Shown here in pieces: positions 1 through 12,400 of a stretch of DNA of 64,000 bases (within the stretch, counting starts at the first letter, position 1; every line of letters begins with the position of its first letter). The notes under the pieces are model-generated. The model worked only from the letters and a program-made list of their open reading frames with translations. It was not told the origin of the DNA and made no database searches. A program made the translations under genes and the position numbers. The DNA comes from Aphrocallistes beatrix (Eukaryota; Porifera; Hexactinellida; Sceptrulophora; Aphrocallistidae): positions 3,410,001 through 3,474,000 of the forward strand of contig OY725503.1 of assembly GCA_963281255.1 (NCBI GenBank), given 5' to 3'.

Positions 1-533
1 CTGCGTCCCCATCTCTCATTCGCATAATTACAATTATTATCTAAATTAAGAATATTTAGGAATAAAATATTCATTCAGCATAATCTACAGCCGAGTATGT
101 CTAAAAAGTTGCATTTCATTGGGAGCGCAGAAATTCCTACACTGATATCAGAAAATATCCTACACTACACTCAATCAAGGGATTATCTAGTAGCGCGAGA
201 CGCTCCTTTAGGCGTATGATTCTAAGCCCGAAAGTGTTTAAGAGCGTGAAGTTAGAATGTTACCCAATTTACCTTATAATGTCATTTATCAATTGAAGCG
301 TTTGAAATTTCAAGGGTTTGAAACATAGCGTATTTCTGGAGGGCTGTGTAATACCCTGCACCCAATGTAGGAACATGCCCCACAGATTGTGGCGACCAGC
401 ATGAAGAATGGATATAACGGTATTTTATGGGAGGAATAGAACCCAATACTGGATTATAAAGGTAGGATTTTGGGGACTTTCGAATATGCATCTAATACCG
501 CCCATGCTATTATACTACCATAGGATCATACGT
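1..533. other. No gene recognised (left edge)
   Basis: AT-rich sequence without a convincing coding exon, RNA gene or repeat boundary. Short open frames here have no recognisable protein character. Confidence 0.5.
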
Positions 534-540
534 AGTTCCT

Positions 541-1497
541 GTAGGGTTCTATTTGGGGGTACCCAGCCCCCCAAATTATCAAATTAATAAGAATATTTGG
601 GGATCACCTCCATTTTTTGGCGGGGACCCCCATTTATATACCTCTGATTTCATTTGGGGGAGTGCCCCTCCCCCCAAATTTGGAGGAGACCTGCCCAATT
701 TGACAAATTCATTTTTTGTTCCTAAATTCACTTTTAAAACTATAATTTAATGTTCCATCTTCTTTTTTCTTCACATTAACACTAATAATTATTTCTCTCC
801 ATTTTAATTTTAAATAAGGTACGTATACGTAATTACGTATGCGTAATTATTACGAAGTAAGTAGGAATTTCGCGCCAAGTAGGATAGTCCCTACTTGGCA
901 GATCGGAGTATTTTGTACGGCGCAGATCCAAGTAATTAGAGAAATTCCAATGGTTTATACATAAATATTCTGTACATATTACTGATGAAGGCCATAATCT
1001 AAAATTCAATTATATCTGTATAGCTGGATGAATACAACTTTCTACCATGTTAGAATTTTGGTTTAGCTTTTCTGCGTTTCAGTTCACTTAATTATATAGA
1101 CGAATGTGTACTACAAACTGTGCTAATTCTGCACATAAATGTTAATCATGAAATAACTGAAATTAGAACGAATCTTCTTAGGCAATAGTGCTGACATGTC
1201 GCGACTGTTGCTGTTCCTCGTGACAAACAATTGCAGAAAATCGCAGAAAATAAGGAGTTTAAAAAAAGAAGATAATAGTCTAATACGTAAAAATAATACT
1301 CGTTCAAAATCACAAATTTGAGTTAAATAAAAAGTAATAGTATTCCCACAAAATAGAATATTGTGGAGAGTTCCCCCCCAAATGAAGCCCAGAGGCTGTG
1401 TAAATAGGGAGGGTCTCCTATAAAAATGGGGGTGACCCCCCCAAATATTCCAATGAATTTGTTAATTTTGGGGAATCCCCCCCAAATAGAACCCTAC
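541..1497. mobile_element. 957-bp DNA transposon with ~130-bp terminal inverted repeats
   Basis: The ends read GTAGGGTTCTATTTGGGG and its reverse complement, and similarity between the two arms continues inward for about 130 bp with several G/C-run length differences. The 7-bp word AGTTCCT lies directly outside both ends (534-540 and 1498-1504) and is read as the target-site duplication. There is no credible transposase inside, so this is a non-autonomous element. The superfamily is not decided: hAT would normally give 8 bp. Confidence 0.85.
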
Positions 1498-1710
1498 AGT
1501 TCCTATAATGCAATAGAGTAGGAAACACACTTAAAAAATAGATGTGAGAGAAAGTATTTTTTTAAGTAAGGTTTATTGGAGCATGAATAGTGCTGTTGGA
1601 TCTAGTTTGTTGTTTGAAATGTTCTTTAAATGTAAATAATTAGTTAGAAGATAAATATTTACTTTTAAATTCATTAATACACATTACAATTTACAAACTA
1701 TCCATTTGTG

Positions 1711-4700
1711 TTAAATCAAGTTACAACATTTGTTGCTGTTATCTGATTTCTCTCTTTTGTTGCGCTTCTGTAGGACAGCTCTTGTTGCCTCTTCAAAAAC
1801 TTCCTTTACTCCTGTGTGAGTTAGAGCTGAGCATTCTAAGTACTTAACTGCTCCCACTTCCTCCATCATGGTTAATCCCTCTACGTACGAGATGGGACCT
1901 AACTCCCTGTCTCTTAAGGTCTGTACAAACTCTGCATCCTCTCGTAGGTCCAGTTTAGTCCCCACTAGGATTATGGGGGTGTTAGGACAATAATGAGACA
2001 CTTCTGGGTACCACTACATAAGGAGGACATGGATGGAATTAGATTACAGGTGACTCTGCTTAATAAGGACACTTCAGCCCTGATATTTCGTCACGATTAA
2101 GGGGAATTCCCAATTAACCGATGAAATTTAGTACTAGCGTCTATGTATGGGAACCATTCTGTTCCTCGAGACTTGTCCCATTTAAGCGGTTGTCCTGAAT
2201 AAGCGAAGTTAACTGTAATTTGTTAGTTTGACAAGAATGCTGTTAAAGGAAGTTGATTGGTCCGAATTCAATCTCTGACAAATGTCATCTTCGAGGATTT
2301 TCATGCCAATACAGTACAAGCTTGCAACCTTCTATAAACGATTGTAGACAACGAATAATTGAACTAAGCAGCCATGTCCTAGTGCTGATCCAAAAATATA
2401 AACCATGTTTGAATATTCAGATTAATTTGGCCATTGGCGTATTCATTTAGTTGTGTTTGCTAACTTCCATGCCAACCACAATTCATACATTTGCAATTTA
2501 TTAAAAAACGAGGGAGCGGGAAAATTCAAACAAATATTCATTTCAAAATTCGTAAAAATGTGTGCATTTTTCATTCCTTTATAGTGGCCATTTGTGTATC
2601 TTTTCTAAAAGGTGTGCAAGTTCGATGAGATCATATACTTACCTTGTCTCTCACGTTTGCGAAAGAACAAGGAGACATAAGATCGAAACATATGAGGAGT
2701 ACATCTGTAAACCAGTAGCAAAGATTCCGCAACCGATCGTAATCACTATGTCCACGTGTATCCAACAGTTGAATCTGCACTAAAAGCCCATCCACATTAA
2801 CGCCCACATAACAGTTATCAAACACATCTGGAATGTAATCGCTAAAAAACGAATTGGTTGCGTAGCTTCCCAGGAGACATGTCTTGCCAACCGTTCTGGA
2901 GAAATAAAATAACGACCTTAAAGGATAAATACTATTTTTGTATCAGAAAATATTGTATAACTACCGTAAACTGGGGCTACTTTAGCCCTAAGAGGTGACT
3001 TTGACCCACAATAGCAATTTTAATAAAATTTACTCAAACCTATGGATCAATATAATCGCACTGCTAGCATGTTGAATGAAACTCTCAATATATCCAAAGG
3101 TATTTAAATTGCAGTATTTCTAAGTTTGAGTATATTTTATTAAAATTGCTATTGTGGGACAAAATCACCTCTTAGGGCTAAAGTAGCCCCAGTTTACGGT
3201 ACTCATTAAGTAATGATATTAAACGTATTATAATAAGATTTAAATGAGGAATGGCGTTTAATACATAACATTAATCAATCAAGTTTAAAAAGAGCGGATC
3301 CAGAATCTAGATTCTAATCTCAGGAGGAGGGGGAAGAGTGAGAGAAAAATATTGATCTTCGATATTCATACATAAATTTTGAGCGATTTTAACAATCACA
3401 AGCGCGCGCTTCGCTTGCTTGCGCTGCGCGGCTGGCGGACACTTCGTGTCCGCCGGAGGCTCCCTTCGGTCGCCTGGGGTCACATTGGTTAATTATAAGG
3501 GAGATAACATCTCTAAATATGTCCATCTTAGTGATAACTTATTAAAATCGATTTCACTCGAAAAATCGCCAAATTTGTCAATTTAAAATTTTTGATGCGT
3601 AATGATGACGTCATAACAAAGTGATGAGTCATCATTTATGAAAGTCGCATCATATGTGAGGTATGTTAGTATACAGATTCTATTAAAATTTCAGCCTTCT
3701 ATCTCCTATAATGGCTGAGTTATGCCCGAATAACTGTGTTGCTTAACTTTTAAAAATGTGACAATGACGTCATAATTCCATGATGAGTCGACATTTTGCT
3801 CTGAACTCAGAACTTACTGGAGCCATAGCCAAAAGACTCCCACATGCCAAAAATCAGCCTTCTGCGCCCGGCAGTTTCTTCAATCAATTCGTTACAGATA
3901 TATATATCCTTACTATTAAAACTCGATTAATGTGTATGTGTGTATACTACAGTAGTAGAACGTCAGTTATCCGAACCCCTTGGTTGACCAAACTAAAATA
4001 TAATAAATGTATAAATGATGCATCCTGAGTTGATAATTGAAATTATTACACTGCCATCATTTTATATACTATTGATGATACCTACATAAGCTAATAAGTA
4101 TTTTATCCATATTTATCATTATGACTACTTAGTACTACTGACCAACTTTTCTATATAATCACATAACAACTTCAGTTATCCGAACCCCCGCGGTCCCAAC
4201 CCGTTCGGATAACTGACGTCCTACTGTATATGTATATATATATATCTTATATATTAAAATGCTAGGATTTTTTGTTTGTTTGTTTGTTTGTTTGTTTGTT
4301 CGAATTGATTGAAGAATTGGCAAGTCGTAGAGATACGAAAATTGGCATGTAGGTTTCAAATGATGAATCTACGATTAAGTTCTAAGATCTAAGCGAAATT
4401 TTCACACCTCTGCAAAAAAAATGGAAAACAATTTTTCACACCTTTTCTATACAATACTATGTACCGTTTCACTCTCACAATAGAAATCATTAAACGACAA
4501 TATTGTAGGCTGTAATTGTAATTAATACTTCAAAGCAATTAGTTTTATGAATGTCTCAATTATATATTATAGTGTATAGCAGTTAAAAAGGTTATTTCTA
4601 TATTTTCACACCTTTATATATATATTTTTACACGATTTGACGAATTTTGAAAATTCTGCTAGAAGCTAGCTTCCAACGGTTGACATGGGGTTTTCAGAGG

Positions 4701-5375
4701 TGTAGATTTCGAATATAATATTTTCGAGTAAGTTTGATAATTAATTTGTTTACTTTTGTTTACAATAGATACATAAAGTAAACAAATCTCAAAAATATGC
4801 TACAAACTTGATTTCAACGGTTGACATGGGTTTTCAAATATCGGATCCATATGAAAAATTATTCGTTGACCTTTGTTTCCAATATACAGTCGACTCCGCT
4901 TAATAGGGCCACATCGGTCAGAGGACATTTTGCCCCGATTAAGCGGAGGACCCTATTAACCGAAAATATTTTGTATTAGCTTCTATGTGTGAGAGCTATT
5001 CCGGTCCTGCCAAAAGTGGCCCGATCAAGCGGCTGACCCGATTAAACAGTGGCCCTATTAAGCGGAGTCGACTGTATATATAAAGGGAAAAAAATTTCAA
5101 AAATAGTTTAGATGGAGTAACTCCAGGCGCCCGCAGGGTGACTCTGCGGACACGCAGTGTCTGCAAGCCGCGCAGCGCAAGCAAGCGAAGCGCGCTTGTA
5201 TATATATGTAACGAATTGATTGAAGAAACTGCCAGGCAATAATTTCGCACCTAGTTTCGAGAAGCGCTTAATCTCCTCAGTTAAGATATAAATAGAGTTA
5301 AATTAGTCTATCTACTGTTACTTCTAAGACAACCACTCACCCATCTCCAACCGCAACTAATTTGATTGGTTGCAT
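1711..5375 (-). CDS. Atypical Rho-family GTPase (Rac/Cdc42-like), three exons
   Basis: Exons 5341-5375, 2643-2895 and 1711-2013 (minus) join in frame to 196 residues, the usual Rho length (Rac1 is 192). Seen: P-loop GDGTVGKT (10-17), TKLD base-recognition motif, Rho-type WYPEV and CSAL motifs, basic tail and C-terminal CNLI prenylation box preceded by another Cys. Numbering matches Rac1. Three residues that control GTP sensing and hydrolysis differ: Asp35 for the switch I Thr, Arg59 for Ala and His61 for the catalytic Gln; Glu62 is Ser and Tyr40 is Cys. Family knowledge: Gln61 loss usually blocks GTP hydrolysis and Thr35 loss disturbs Mg2+/effector coupling. I therefore infer a membrane-attached, hydrolysis-poor Rho protein with altered partners, comparable in concept to Rnd/RhoH. 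All splice sites are GT-AG; a possible AATAAA lies at 1572-1577. The introns carry several transposons. Confidence 0.9.
2047..2215. mobile_element. Old copy of the CAGTCGACTCCGC MITE
   Basis: Degenerate relative of the 189-bp elements at 4886 and 30016. It starts CAGGTGACTCTGCTTAATAA, ends with the inverse, and is flanked by TA on both sides. It lies in the last intron of the Rho gene. Confidence 0.7.
2964..3200. mobile_element. 237-bp fold-back MITE, TA target
   Basis: The arms start CCGTAAACTGGGGCTACTTT and match as inverted repeats for about 80-100 bp. TA borders both sides, as for Tc1/mariner-type MITEs. It sits in Rho intron 1 and nothing is encoded. Confidence 0.85.
3399..3905 (-). mobile_element. 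Helitron-like non-autonomous element, family A, 5' end lost
   Basis: Read on the minus strand, the element ends in the GC-rich hairpin island (3399-3480) and terminal CTTG followed by T. Its body matches the complete copy at 24669-25203 almost base for base. The TC start expected after the GTAACGAATTG segment is missing and a fragment of another copy in the opposite orientation abuts at about 3908. Confidence 0.7.
3950..4226. mobile_element. 277-bp pogo/Tc1-like MITE
   Basis: The termini CAGTAGTAGAACGTCAGTTA and, inverted, CAGTAGGACGTCAGTTATCC are flanked by TA. The TTATCCGAAC subterminal word is typical of pogo/Tigger-like ends, and an extra copy of it lies inside near 4172. No transposase is present. 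Confidence 0.8.
4245..5198 (+). mobile_element. Helitron-like non-autonomous element, family B, complete with nested MITE
   Basis: Starts TCTTATATATTAAAATGCTA after host A, followed by a GTTT microsatellite. It ends with CTCCAGGCGCC, the GC-rich hairpin island and CTTG before host T. The A|TC...CTTG|T arrangement without duplicated target bases fits Helitron-like insertion, although the canonical end is CTRR. A 189-bp MITE (4886-5074) interrupts it. Confidence 0.7.
4886..5074. mobile_element. 189-bp MITE, TA target, nested in Helitron-like element
   Basis: Terminal inverted repeats CAGTCGACTCCGCTTAATAG are nearly perfect, with TA on both sides. A close copy is at 30016-30203, with its inner part in the opposite orientation. 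No coding capacity. Confidence 0.9.
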
Positions 5376-6296
5376 TCTGACAATTGGTCCGAAAGGATTG
5401 TAATCTCTAAAAAGTTGAGTTCATGAATTAGATACAAGATTTCATTTAGTACATATTCAAAACATGTACGCATATTATTTAAGATCCATCTGATCTCTAC
5501 AAGTAGATTCAGTATACAATCCAGATATAGGGGTGTGAAAGTTTGTTAATTTATTGAATGAAAAATCACACATTTTTATGTTTATAAGGGTGTTGAACGG
5601 CCTGTGCATTTCTATAATATCGTCTTGTACTAAATCTTGTTTACAAATATGAATTTTCCGATAAATTACAATATTCCAAATTACGATTCGGACAAATGCT
5701 GCGTTCCCATACGGACCTCAAATTTCTATGGATTCCCTATCTAAATGGCAGATATAGGAACTCAACACTCAACGTTAAAGATACCAAATAAAATACGATA
5801 CTGCATCAAGCATAATCGTAACTTGGCCGATTTTAGAGGGAAGTCCTCCAACTCAGAGTTAACTCCATCCAGCTTGGTTGTGTACGTGCACCCAGATTGT
5901 ACTTATTACATTTATTACAGGAGTATTTACTACCAGTTTAGTACCACCATTTAAAAATGCACCATCTTACTAAATTACAGTTGGTGGCTAAATTAGCTTT
6001 CACACTTCATTTTGTCAATCTGAAGTAATAGTCTAGGATCCGCCAACTATGTACGTTAACAAAGTGTTTCAATTAATGACCTTGAGAAAATTAACTGACG
6101 AATAAATCAGGGAAGTTAACATATCAAATAAGAAAATAGATAAAATGTAAAGATAATTCGTCCAAAAAGTTAAAAATAAAGTGTAGATAAAAATATCTAA
6201 AAATAGGAAATAATGGCCTTATTAAGGAAAGTAATTTTTAAGAGATATCGCAACGAGAAATAGAAACATAGAAATATTTGTTGGATGAAAGATGGT
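5376..6296. other. Intergenic, no gene recognised
   Basis: Upstream of the Rho start codon. No convincing exon or repeat boundary was seen. The first bases upstream should hold the Rho promoter, but no TATA-type element stands out. Confidence 0.4.
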
Positions 6297-8934
6297 TTAA
6301 GTACAAAATCCATCTTCAGTAATCCAAGGGAGAGAATATCCATCTAATAATTTGCTTAATTTGTCTTTATTTTCATCATTCAAGTTACATCCAATCAGAC
6401 TAACCATATCAGCAAAATCTACTGCAGTAGGATCACCCAATTTGTCATAATTAGATCTCAGTAATAGTTTATTTGGATCGGTTAATGACTGTCGAATCAA
6501 CATGGCTAGAGACAGACTGAAATCCATTTTCAATGCTGCACCGGCAACTGCATATTCTGAGATGAATCCAGATGAATGACCTGATGCACTTGTTCCAAGA
6601 TATGACGATCTTAAGTTAGAGAGATCTATATTAGGACTTGGCCTGTCAATATAAATAAAATTCTTTAATTCCATTTGTCCAAGATAAGTAGCAAAGCCTT
6701 CTGAAAATGCAAAGTTGGGAGAAATTCTGTAATTACCATGAGGGCCACTTCCTGTAATTTCTGCACCAGTGCGATCATTGATAAGATGACCGAATTCATG
6801 CATCAAAACCGAATCATCGAATTCATCAGGATCGTCCCAATTACCTTGGATGGATATTATTTTCGTACTAGGTGAAAAATGAGAAAGTGGAGAACCTTTA
6901 GCAGGTTTAAATTGCTCCCAATCCACTATTAATGGATAGTCCGAAGTTGTTCCACCATAAGCCAAGTAATGTGGAAGCATGCGAGTCATAGTACACAGGA
7001 TATGAAATGCCCCTGAACGGCCTTTGTTTATAACGACATCTCTAAACGATGAGGATTCCATTGACGGGACAATTGAATTCGATTCACGATATACATGCAC
7101 GTTTTCTGCATGGTTTCTGACTTGTATTCTGCCATTATCGGATAAGAATTCCAAATAAACCCCAGCACTTACATCAATAGGATTATAAGTGAAATAAAAA
7201 ATCCCGTTTTTCGTCAGTTGAGTCCTTCTGAACTTGGGATTCGCCAAAAATGTTCCCCTCAGAGTCCACCACCCTGACCATAGCCCCAAGAGGGTTTCTT
7301 CTCTCACTGCCAGTCTTATAACTCACAGTGCCTTGTGCAAAATATTCGTTGCATTCCGCAATAAAAGTTAAAACAGTTCTTCCGGAACCAAGACCTCCTC
7401 CATCCGAATCTAATGGAGAAAAGTTTCCAGTAATAGTTTCAGAAATGTTGCACCCTTTTGCAAAAACTTCGAAGTTAATTGAAGGATTGACAGAACAAGA
7501 AGCATAGAGATCTACCCTGACAATATATTTACCAGTAATTGCCATTTCGAAATATATGTTCTCTATCTTTATACGATCTAGACTGCAAGCAGGATTCGAA
7601 TCTAGATCTAGAAAACCTGGCTGTTGAGTTGATTTTTTATTCCTATAGTATATTTCCTCCCCATTGGGATCTACTACATGCAAATCTAGGTCCACCTCAA
7701 CGTACCATGTAAGCCTGACATGGAGGCTACCTTGTTGCGAAGTTGACAAAATTACCATTGTGGTTAGCACAGGGCCTAAAGCACCCATAGCATTTCTCAC
7801 GCGTAAGAACATGCTAGTTGTCATCCTAGTTCCTGTTTGCAGGGCGCCAGTAGGTAAAGTTAGCATGAAACTAAATCGATTTAAAACCGCATCATCCTCT
7901 GATCGCCGATTGATATTGCTTTGGAGGAGAGACGAAAAGGGAATAATAAAATGTTGACCAAATCCTTCCCAACCCACCAACACCTCACTGAAAGTTGAAA
8001 TTGTCTCAGTCTGAAGCGGAATTGTTATCGATTCCCCTGTAGTAATGGAAATCTCAAAGTCGGGGGGAAGAGTTAAGTTTAGAGAAGGATCGCTCACATT
8101 AGTGGTATTAGTAAGAGGAAAACTGGAAAACATGATAATCCCTTCCTCAATGGTGAACGGATTTGTTTTAGCAACTTGAAAAAATACCTGGAGAGGCGAA
8201 ACGTTTAAAATCAGAGTTTTATTGCCAATGATATTTAACGGAATGATATAGAAATTTTCTTCGGTAATAAAGGTAGCAGGAATGAGGACAGATAGAGTGA
8301 GGATATCACCATTGTTCCCAATTGATGTAGGTAAATGTGTGGCCCCAAATAATGATGTAAAATTCGCCACTATTTCTATTGCAGAACCGTTGACCTGAAT
8401 TTCAATGGTGAATGTAATCCCAGGGTAAATAATCCTTTGATAATCGAGTTGGATGACAGATAATTTTGGGTCTTCAGTAGCGATGACAATCAACCCCAAA
8501 CCCATCCTATCATCTGAAGAATTCGCGATCACTGACACCGTGTGGTTTCCATCTGACAGTCCGTGGGTAGGGATTTCCAAGTTGAATGGGAATCTTTTCA
8601 AGGAAAATATCCTAATTCCGTCCAGGAGAATTTGTATGTTAGGTCGGATGACAAGTTCTCCAGGATATGAACACTCTAACTCGATGAATCCGTTACGAAA
8701 CGATTGGTTAGAAGGAATTGTGGAGGAGATCGAGATTGGAAAGTTTGTTTTTGACAAATTATTTTGCGAGATAAATATAACAGGAATTAAACATATTATT
8801 GCAACAATTAAGAAAAATACGACGATAAAAAGAATCAGAATACACGCGTTTTTGACTGTTAGCTTCGTAGATTTTGCCTTTCCTGAAACTCCATAAGATT
8901 TTTCTTCAGATTTCATTTGATAATTAGTAATCAA
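6297..8934 (-). CDS. Membrane-anchored HExxH metalloprotease with YfaP-like domain; one frameshift
   Basis: Intronless gene in two overlapping frames (8934-7183, then about 7213-6297), about 870 residues if joined. First frame: short cytosolic tail, one membrane helix at ~30-56 without a cleavage site (type II), Asn-glycosylation-rich beta-type region, then at ~403-495 a YfaP/DUF2135-like domain with DLDLHVVDPNGEEIYY, and a peptide resembling bacterial regulatory-like repeats. Second frame: zincin motif HEFGH (its own residues 170-174) and downstream SEGFATY, whose Glu is a plausible third zinc ligand. The frames are out of register by one base at an A run (T7207-7211 on the plus strand); one A fewer would carry the reading straight from STDE into NGIFYFTY. 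This may be a real inactivation or an assembly/sequencing error. Domain style and lack of introns suggest bacterial ancestry by transfer (inference). Substrate unknown. Confidence 0.75.
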
Positions 8935-9444
8935 TGTCTAACAATCTACACCCAAATAAATCAATTAAAAAACATATTATTGGGTTGCAAATATAAGAAG
9001 TTTAACATAAATAGAAAAGAAGCAGCGAGTATGAAAATCTGGGAACTTAACTATATACTTGTACATTGTTTAATATGATCATTGTGACCTCGAATATTTT
9101 CTGACCAATCCTAAATATCTACATAACTCTTTCTGAGGAAATTGAAGAAATGTTTGTTAAATTATAATTGCTTATTTCAGGTTTTTCGATAAAAGAACCT
9201 CATTAGAGATAATAATTTAGATTTACCATATATTCGAACAAGAAAACACATGATTATCTCCATTACTACTTACATGATACTTTGACTCTGATCCTTGAAA
9301 CATAGTATATACGTACGTGATGTACAATATTAAATAGAATTAAAGTGTCTCTTACATATGTAATTAGTCATTTAGCGATACGTATCACAGGATTAACTAA
9401 CGTGATATAGTCTACGTAGGTCATAATAGATTCAAGTTGAGGCG
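8935..9444. other. Intergenic between protease gene and IFT74 3' end
   Basis: AT-rich. It must contain the protease promoter (minus) and the IFT74 3' UTR, but no clear TATA box or canonical AATAAA could be assigned. Confidence 0.4.
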
Positions 9445-12400
9445 TCATTTGCCTACACCTTGTATACTCTTGATCAGCATAGAGTTATACTTCCTCAGCT
9501 GTAAACACACATTCTTCGCTATCGGCTGGTAGTCTGTCTCTTTCGTTTTGTTAGCTATAAACTCTTCCATTGCAAAATTACTCTGCAAATGATGCTGCCA
9601 TTTTCGTTCCAGATTACACAGCTGCACGTAGGTCTCGTTGTCCTGTAGCAGGAGCTTAGCTGACTCGTAGTTCTCAGTGGTCCGGGTTACCAGGTTCTTG
9701 AAATGCTCTCGCTGCTTGGTGAGAATTTCTTTCTCTTCTGCGAGGCGAGCTCGCTTCTGTGTTTCTGATTTTTCAAGAGTAGGCAAGTCTGAATACGTCT
9801 CTATCTCAGATATTAGAACTTCTATCTTACCCTAGAAATGAAAAAGATATTAAAACATTGATACATTTTTCTCAGAAAATATATACAAGTAGTAGTATAC
9901 ATTTTGAAGTTCAATTTTGAGAAGTCAGGTTTGAGAATGGAGCCTTTTTAGCATATGACAGACCCATATTAATTGTGGAATACAAAAAGGGGACTTAACA
10001 AGTCCAGTCTAGATTTCAATAATTCTTTACAGCTTTTAAATAATAACGTTTGAAAACTAATTTTGTACAGATAAAAAGAGGATTAATATGGAATCTCTTT
10101 AGTATTCCAAAGTTTATATGAATTTCACCCAGTACTCTTTTTAGAATTGAGCATCTAGTTTATAAAACCAATAAAATACATGCATACTCGTACTAGAGAC
10201 TATAGGAATAATTCTACTAAGGGCAACCCATGGGTTCCAGGAGTTGACCTACATCTACTCGTAATCAGATCATATATATTAGATTACCATAGTAATATAT
10301 ATTTCGAGGATTACCTTTCGATTGCAGTTGAGTTCAGCTCAATCGCACGCATATTTTCTGAGATTCACGAGATTGTAATACTCGACTTTTTGATACTGGG
10401 TAATTTTATGGCTTCAAAGGAATCAGATTCCATTATTGAACAGAGGACCTACATCAAGTTTCGCACAAAACTCGGGTTTGCTCCTAAAGCGATATTTGAA
10501 GAGCTGGTCATTGTATGTCCAGATAGTCACCTTTCGTATTCGAGGGTATGTGAGTGGGCAGCTCGCTTCCGAGGAGGAAGACTATCTGTTGAAGATGACC
10601 TTCGACCAGGCCCCGCATTTAAGGTTCGGAAAGACGAGAATATCGCTCGCATTAAGGCTATTGTTGATGAGGACCCACACTGTAGCATCAAAGATATTGA
10701 TTATGAATCTGGGATATCAACGGGAAGTGTTGAGAGGATTCTGACCATCGATCTTCAAATGCGAAAGCTTTGTGCACGTTGGATTCCGCATAAACTCACC
10801 GAATCTCAGCGATTGGCACGTCTAAAAATGTCCAAAGAACTCTTAAAGGAATATAGCAATGCAGATCCTAGGCGTCTTTACGAAATCTTTACTGGGGATG
10901 AAACGTGGATAAGTTATAATGAACCGGAAAGAAAGTCGGCTACATGTACCTGGATCGGAAAAAATGACGACGGATCAAGAAAACCCCCCTCCAAAAAAGC
11001 AAGGCCCGATTGGTTTGGACGTAAGGTACTGTACACAATTTTCTTTGACGCACATGGATCAGTGGCTCAAATATGCTTACCTAAAGGCCAAAGAGTTACA
11101 GGGGAGTATTATGCCACTACCTGCCTTGATGCAGTAGAACAGCACTATAAAGAGAGGCGCCCACGTACCATATGTAAAGGCCTGCGAATTCTCCATGATA
11201 ATGCTAGGCCCCATAAAACTCGGCTTGTGAAGGATACGTTGGATTTTTTGGGGGTTGTGGAGCTTCAGCATCCACCTTACAGCCCAGATCTCTCTCCCTG
11301 TGACTTCTGGCTGTTTAACAACCTCAAATTGCATCTGTCTGGAAGAGATTTTGAGACCAACCACCAGCTTGGAAGTGCCATTTTCCAGTATCTGAAAGCC
11401 ATCCCCAAAGAAGAGTACAAAAAAACTTTTCATAAGTGGTTGGAGCGGTTGGAACTCTGTATTCAGAATAAGGGGGAATATTTTGAACATTTAATGTAGT
11501 TTTACCTTTATAATTATTGCTTAATTAATTTTTTCATCTGTTTATATACTAACGGACAACCTTGGCCGTCCAACTTTTTATGATCTTTCGACTTTTAAAA
11601 CATATTTAATTATGTATTATCTCTAGTTACACTTTATTGTTCCTAAATGGCATCTCCACAGCTGACAGAGGAAGATAAATCAACGAAATTGTACCAATGG
11701 GTAATGCACAGAACTAAACAGCCACCGAATAGTCTAGCCCCAGACAGTGATCATGTTATGAAAGTGTATGATGAACAGGCCTCTTATTATGATGAGCTGT
11801 ACAGTGAGAAGATGGGCTGGACTGCATGGAGGGAAGGGGCAGACATCTTACATCGCCATCTGGAGAAAATGGAATTCAAGAAAGAAGCGTCTGTCTTAGA
11901 TGCGGGGGCAGGCACTGGATTAGTAGGTAAATCTATTTATCAATATAATATTATTCTGACGATTAAATTGTGTATAATTGTGTATTGGAAGGTACTAGAG
12001 AAAATATATTTGACCAACCACGGAATTGTTCACACCAATAATGTTATAGTAGTCATGTTTTTGAAATATTTGTTTAGTGACACAAAGTTGAGTATATTCC
12101 CAGAGGATTCATATTCATATATTTCACTTGTTCTATCTTGCTGAGAAATTTGGAACAATTTCAATGTAGTATAACCCATAATTTTGGAAGCATTTTTCCG
12201 AAAAGAATTTTTAAATGAGGCGTAGAGGATTTAGGCGAGGAAGCCATATAAATGCTGGGTGGTTACCATAAATAGAAAATACCTCGAACTCGCTAACTCG
12301 AGTTTAACTGCAGAATGACATTATTATATGGCTTCAGTGCCATATAAATTGGCTGGGAGACATCCGCGATATCGGGGACACTGTGTCCCCACTGGACATT

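Noticed and set aside
553..750. Pro/Gly-rich open frame
   Set aside because: Lies in the inverted-repeat arm of the element at 541-1497; the composition comes from G/C runs.
2562..2783. Plus-strand frame over the Rho exon
   Set aside because: Antisense shadow of a clearly real exon.
7183..7307. Programmed ribosomal frameshift in the protease gene
   Set aside because: The A5 run alone is not a known slippery signal with a stimulator; a simple indel explains it. Kept only as an open possibility.
8453..8896. 147-residue plus-strand frame
   Set aside because: Antisense of the protease N-terminal half, without domain features.
10180..10407. N-terminal extension of the mariner transposase
   Set aside because: The frame is open, but the sequence lacks transposase character and MASKESDS is a typical mariner start.
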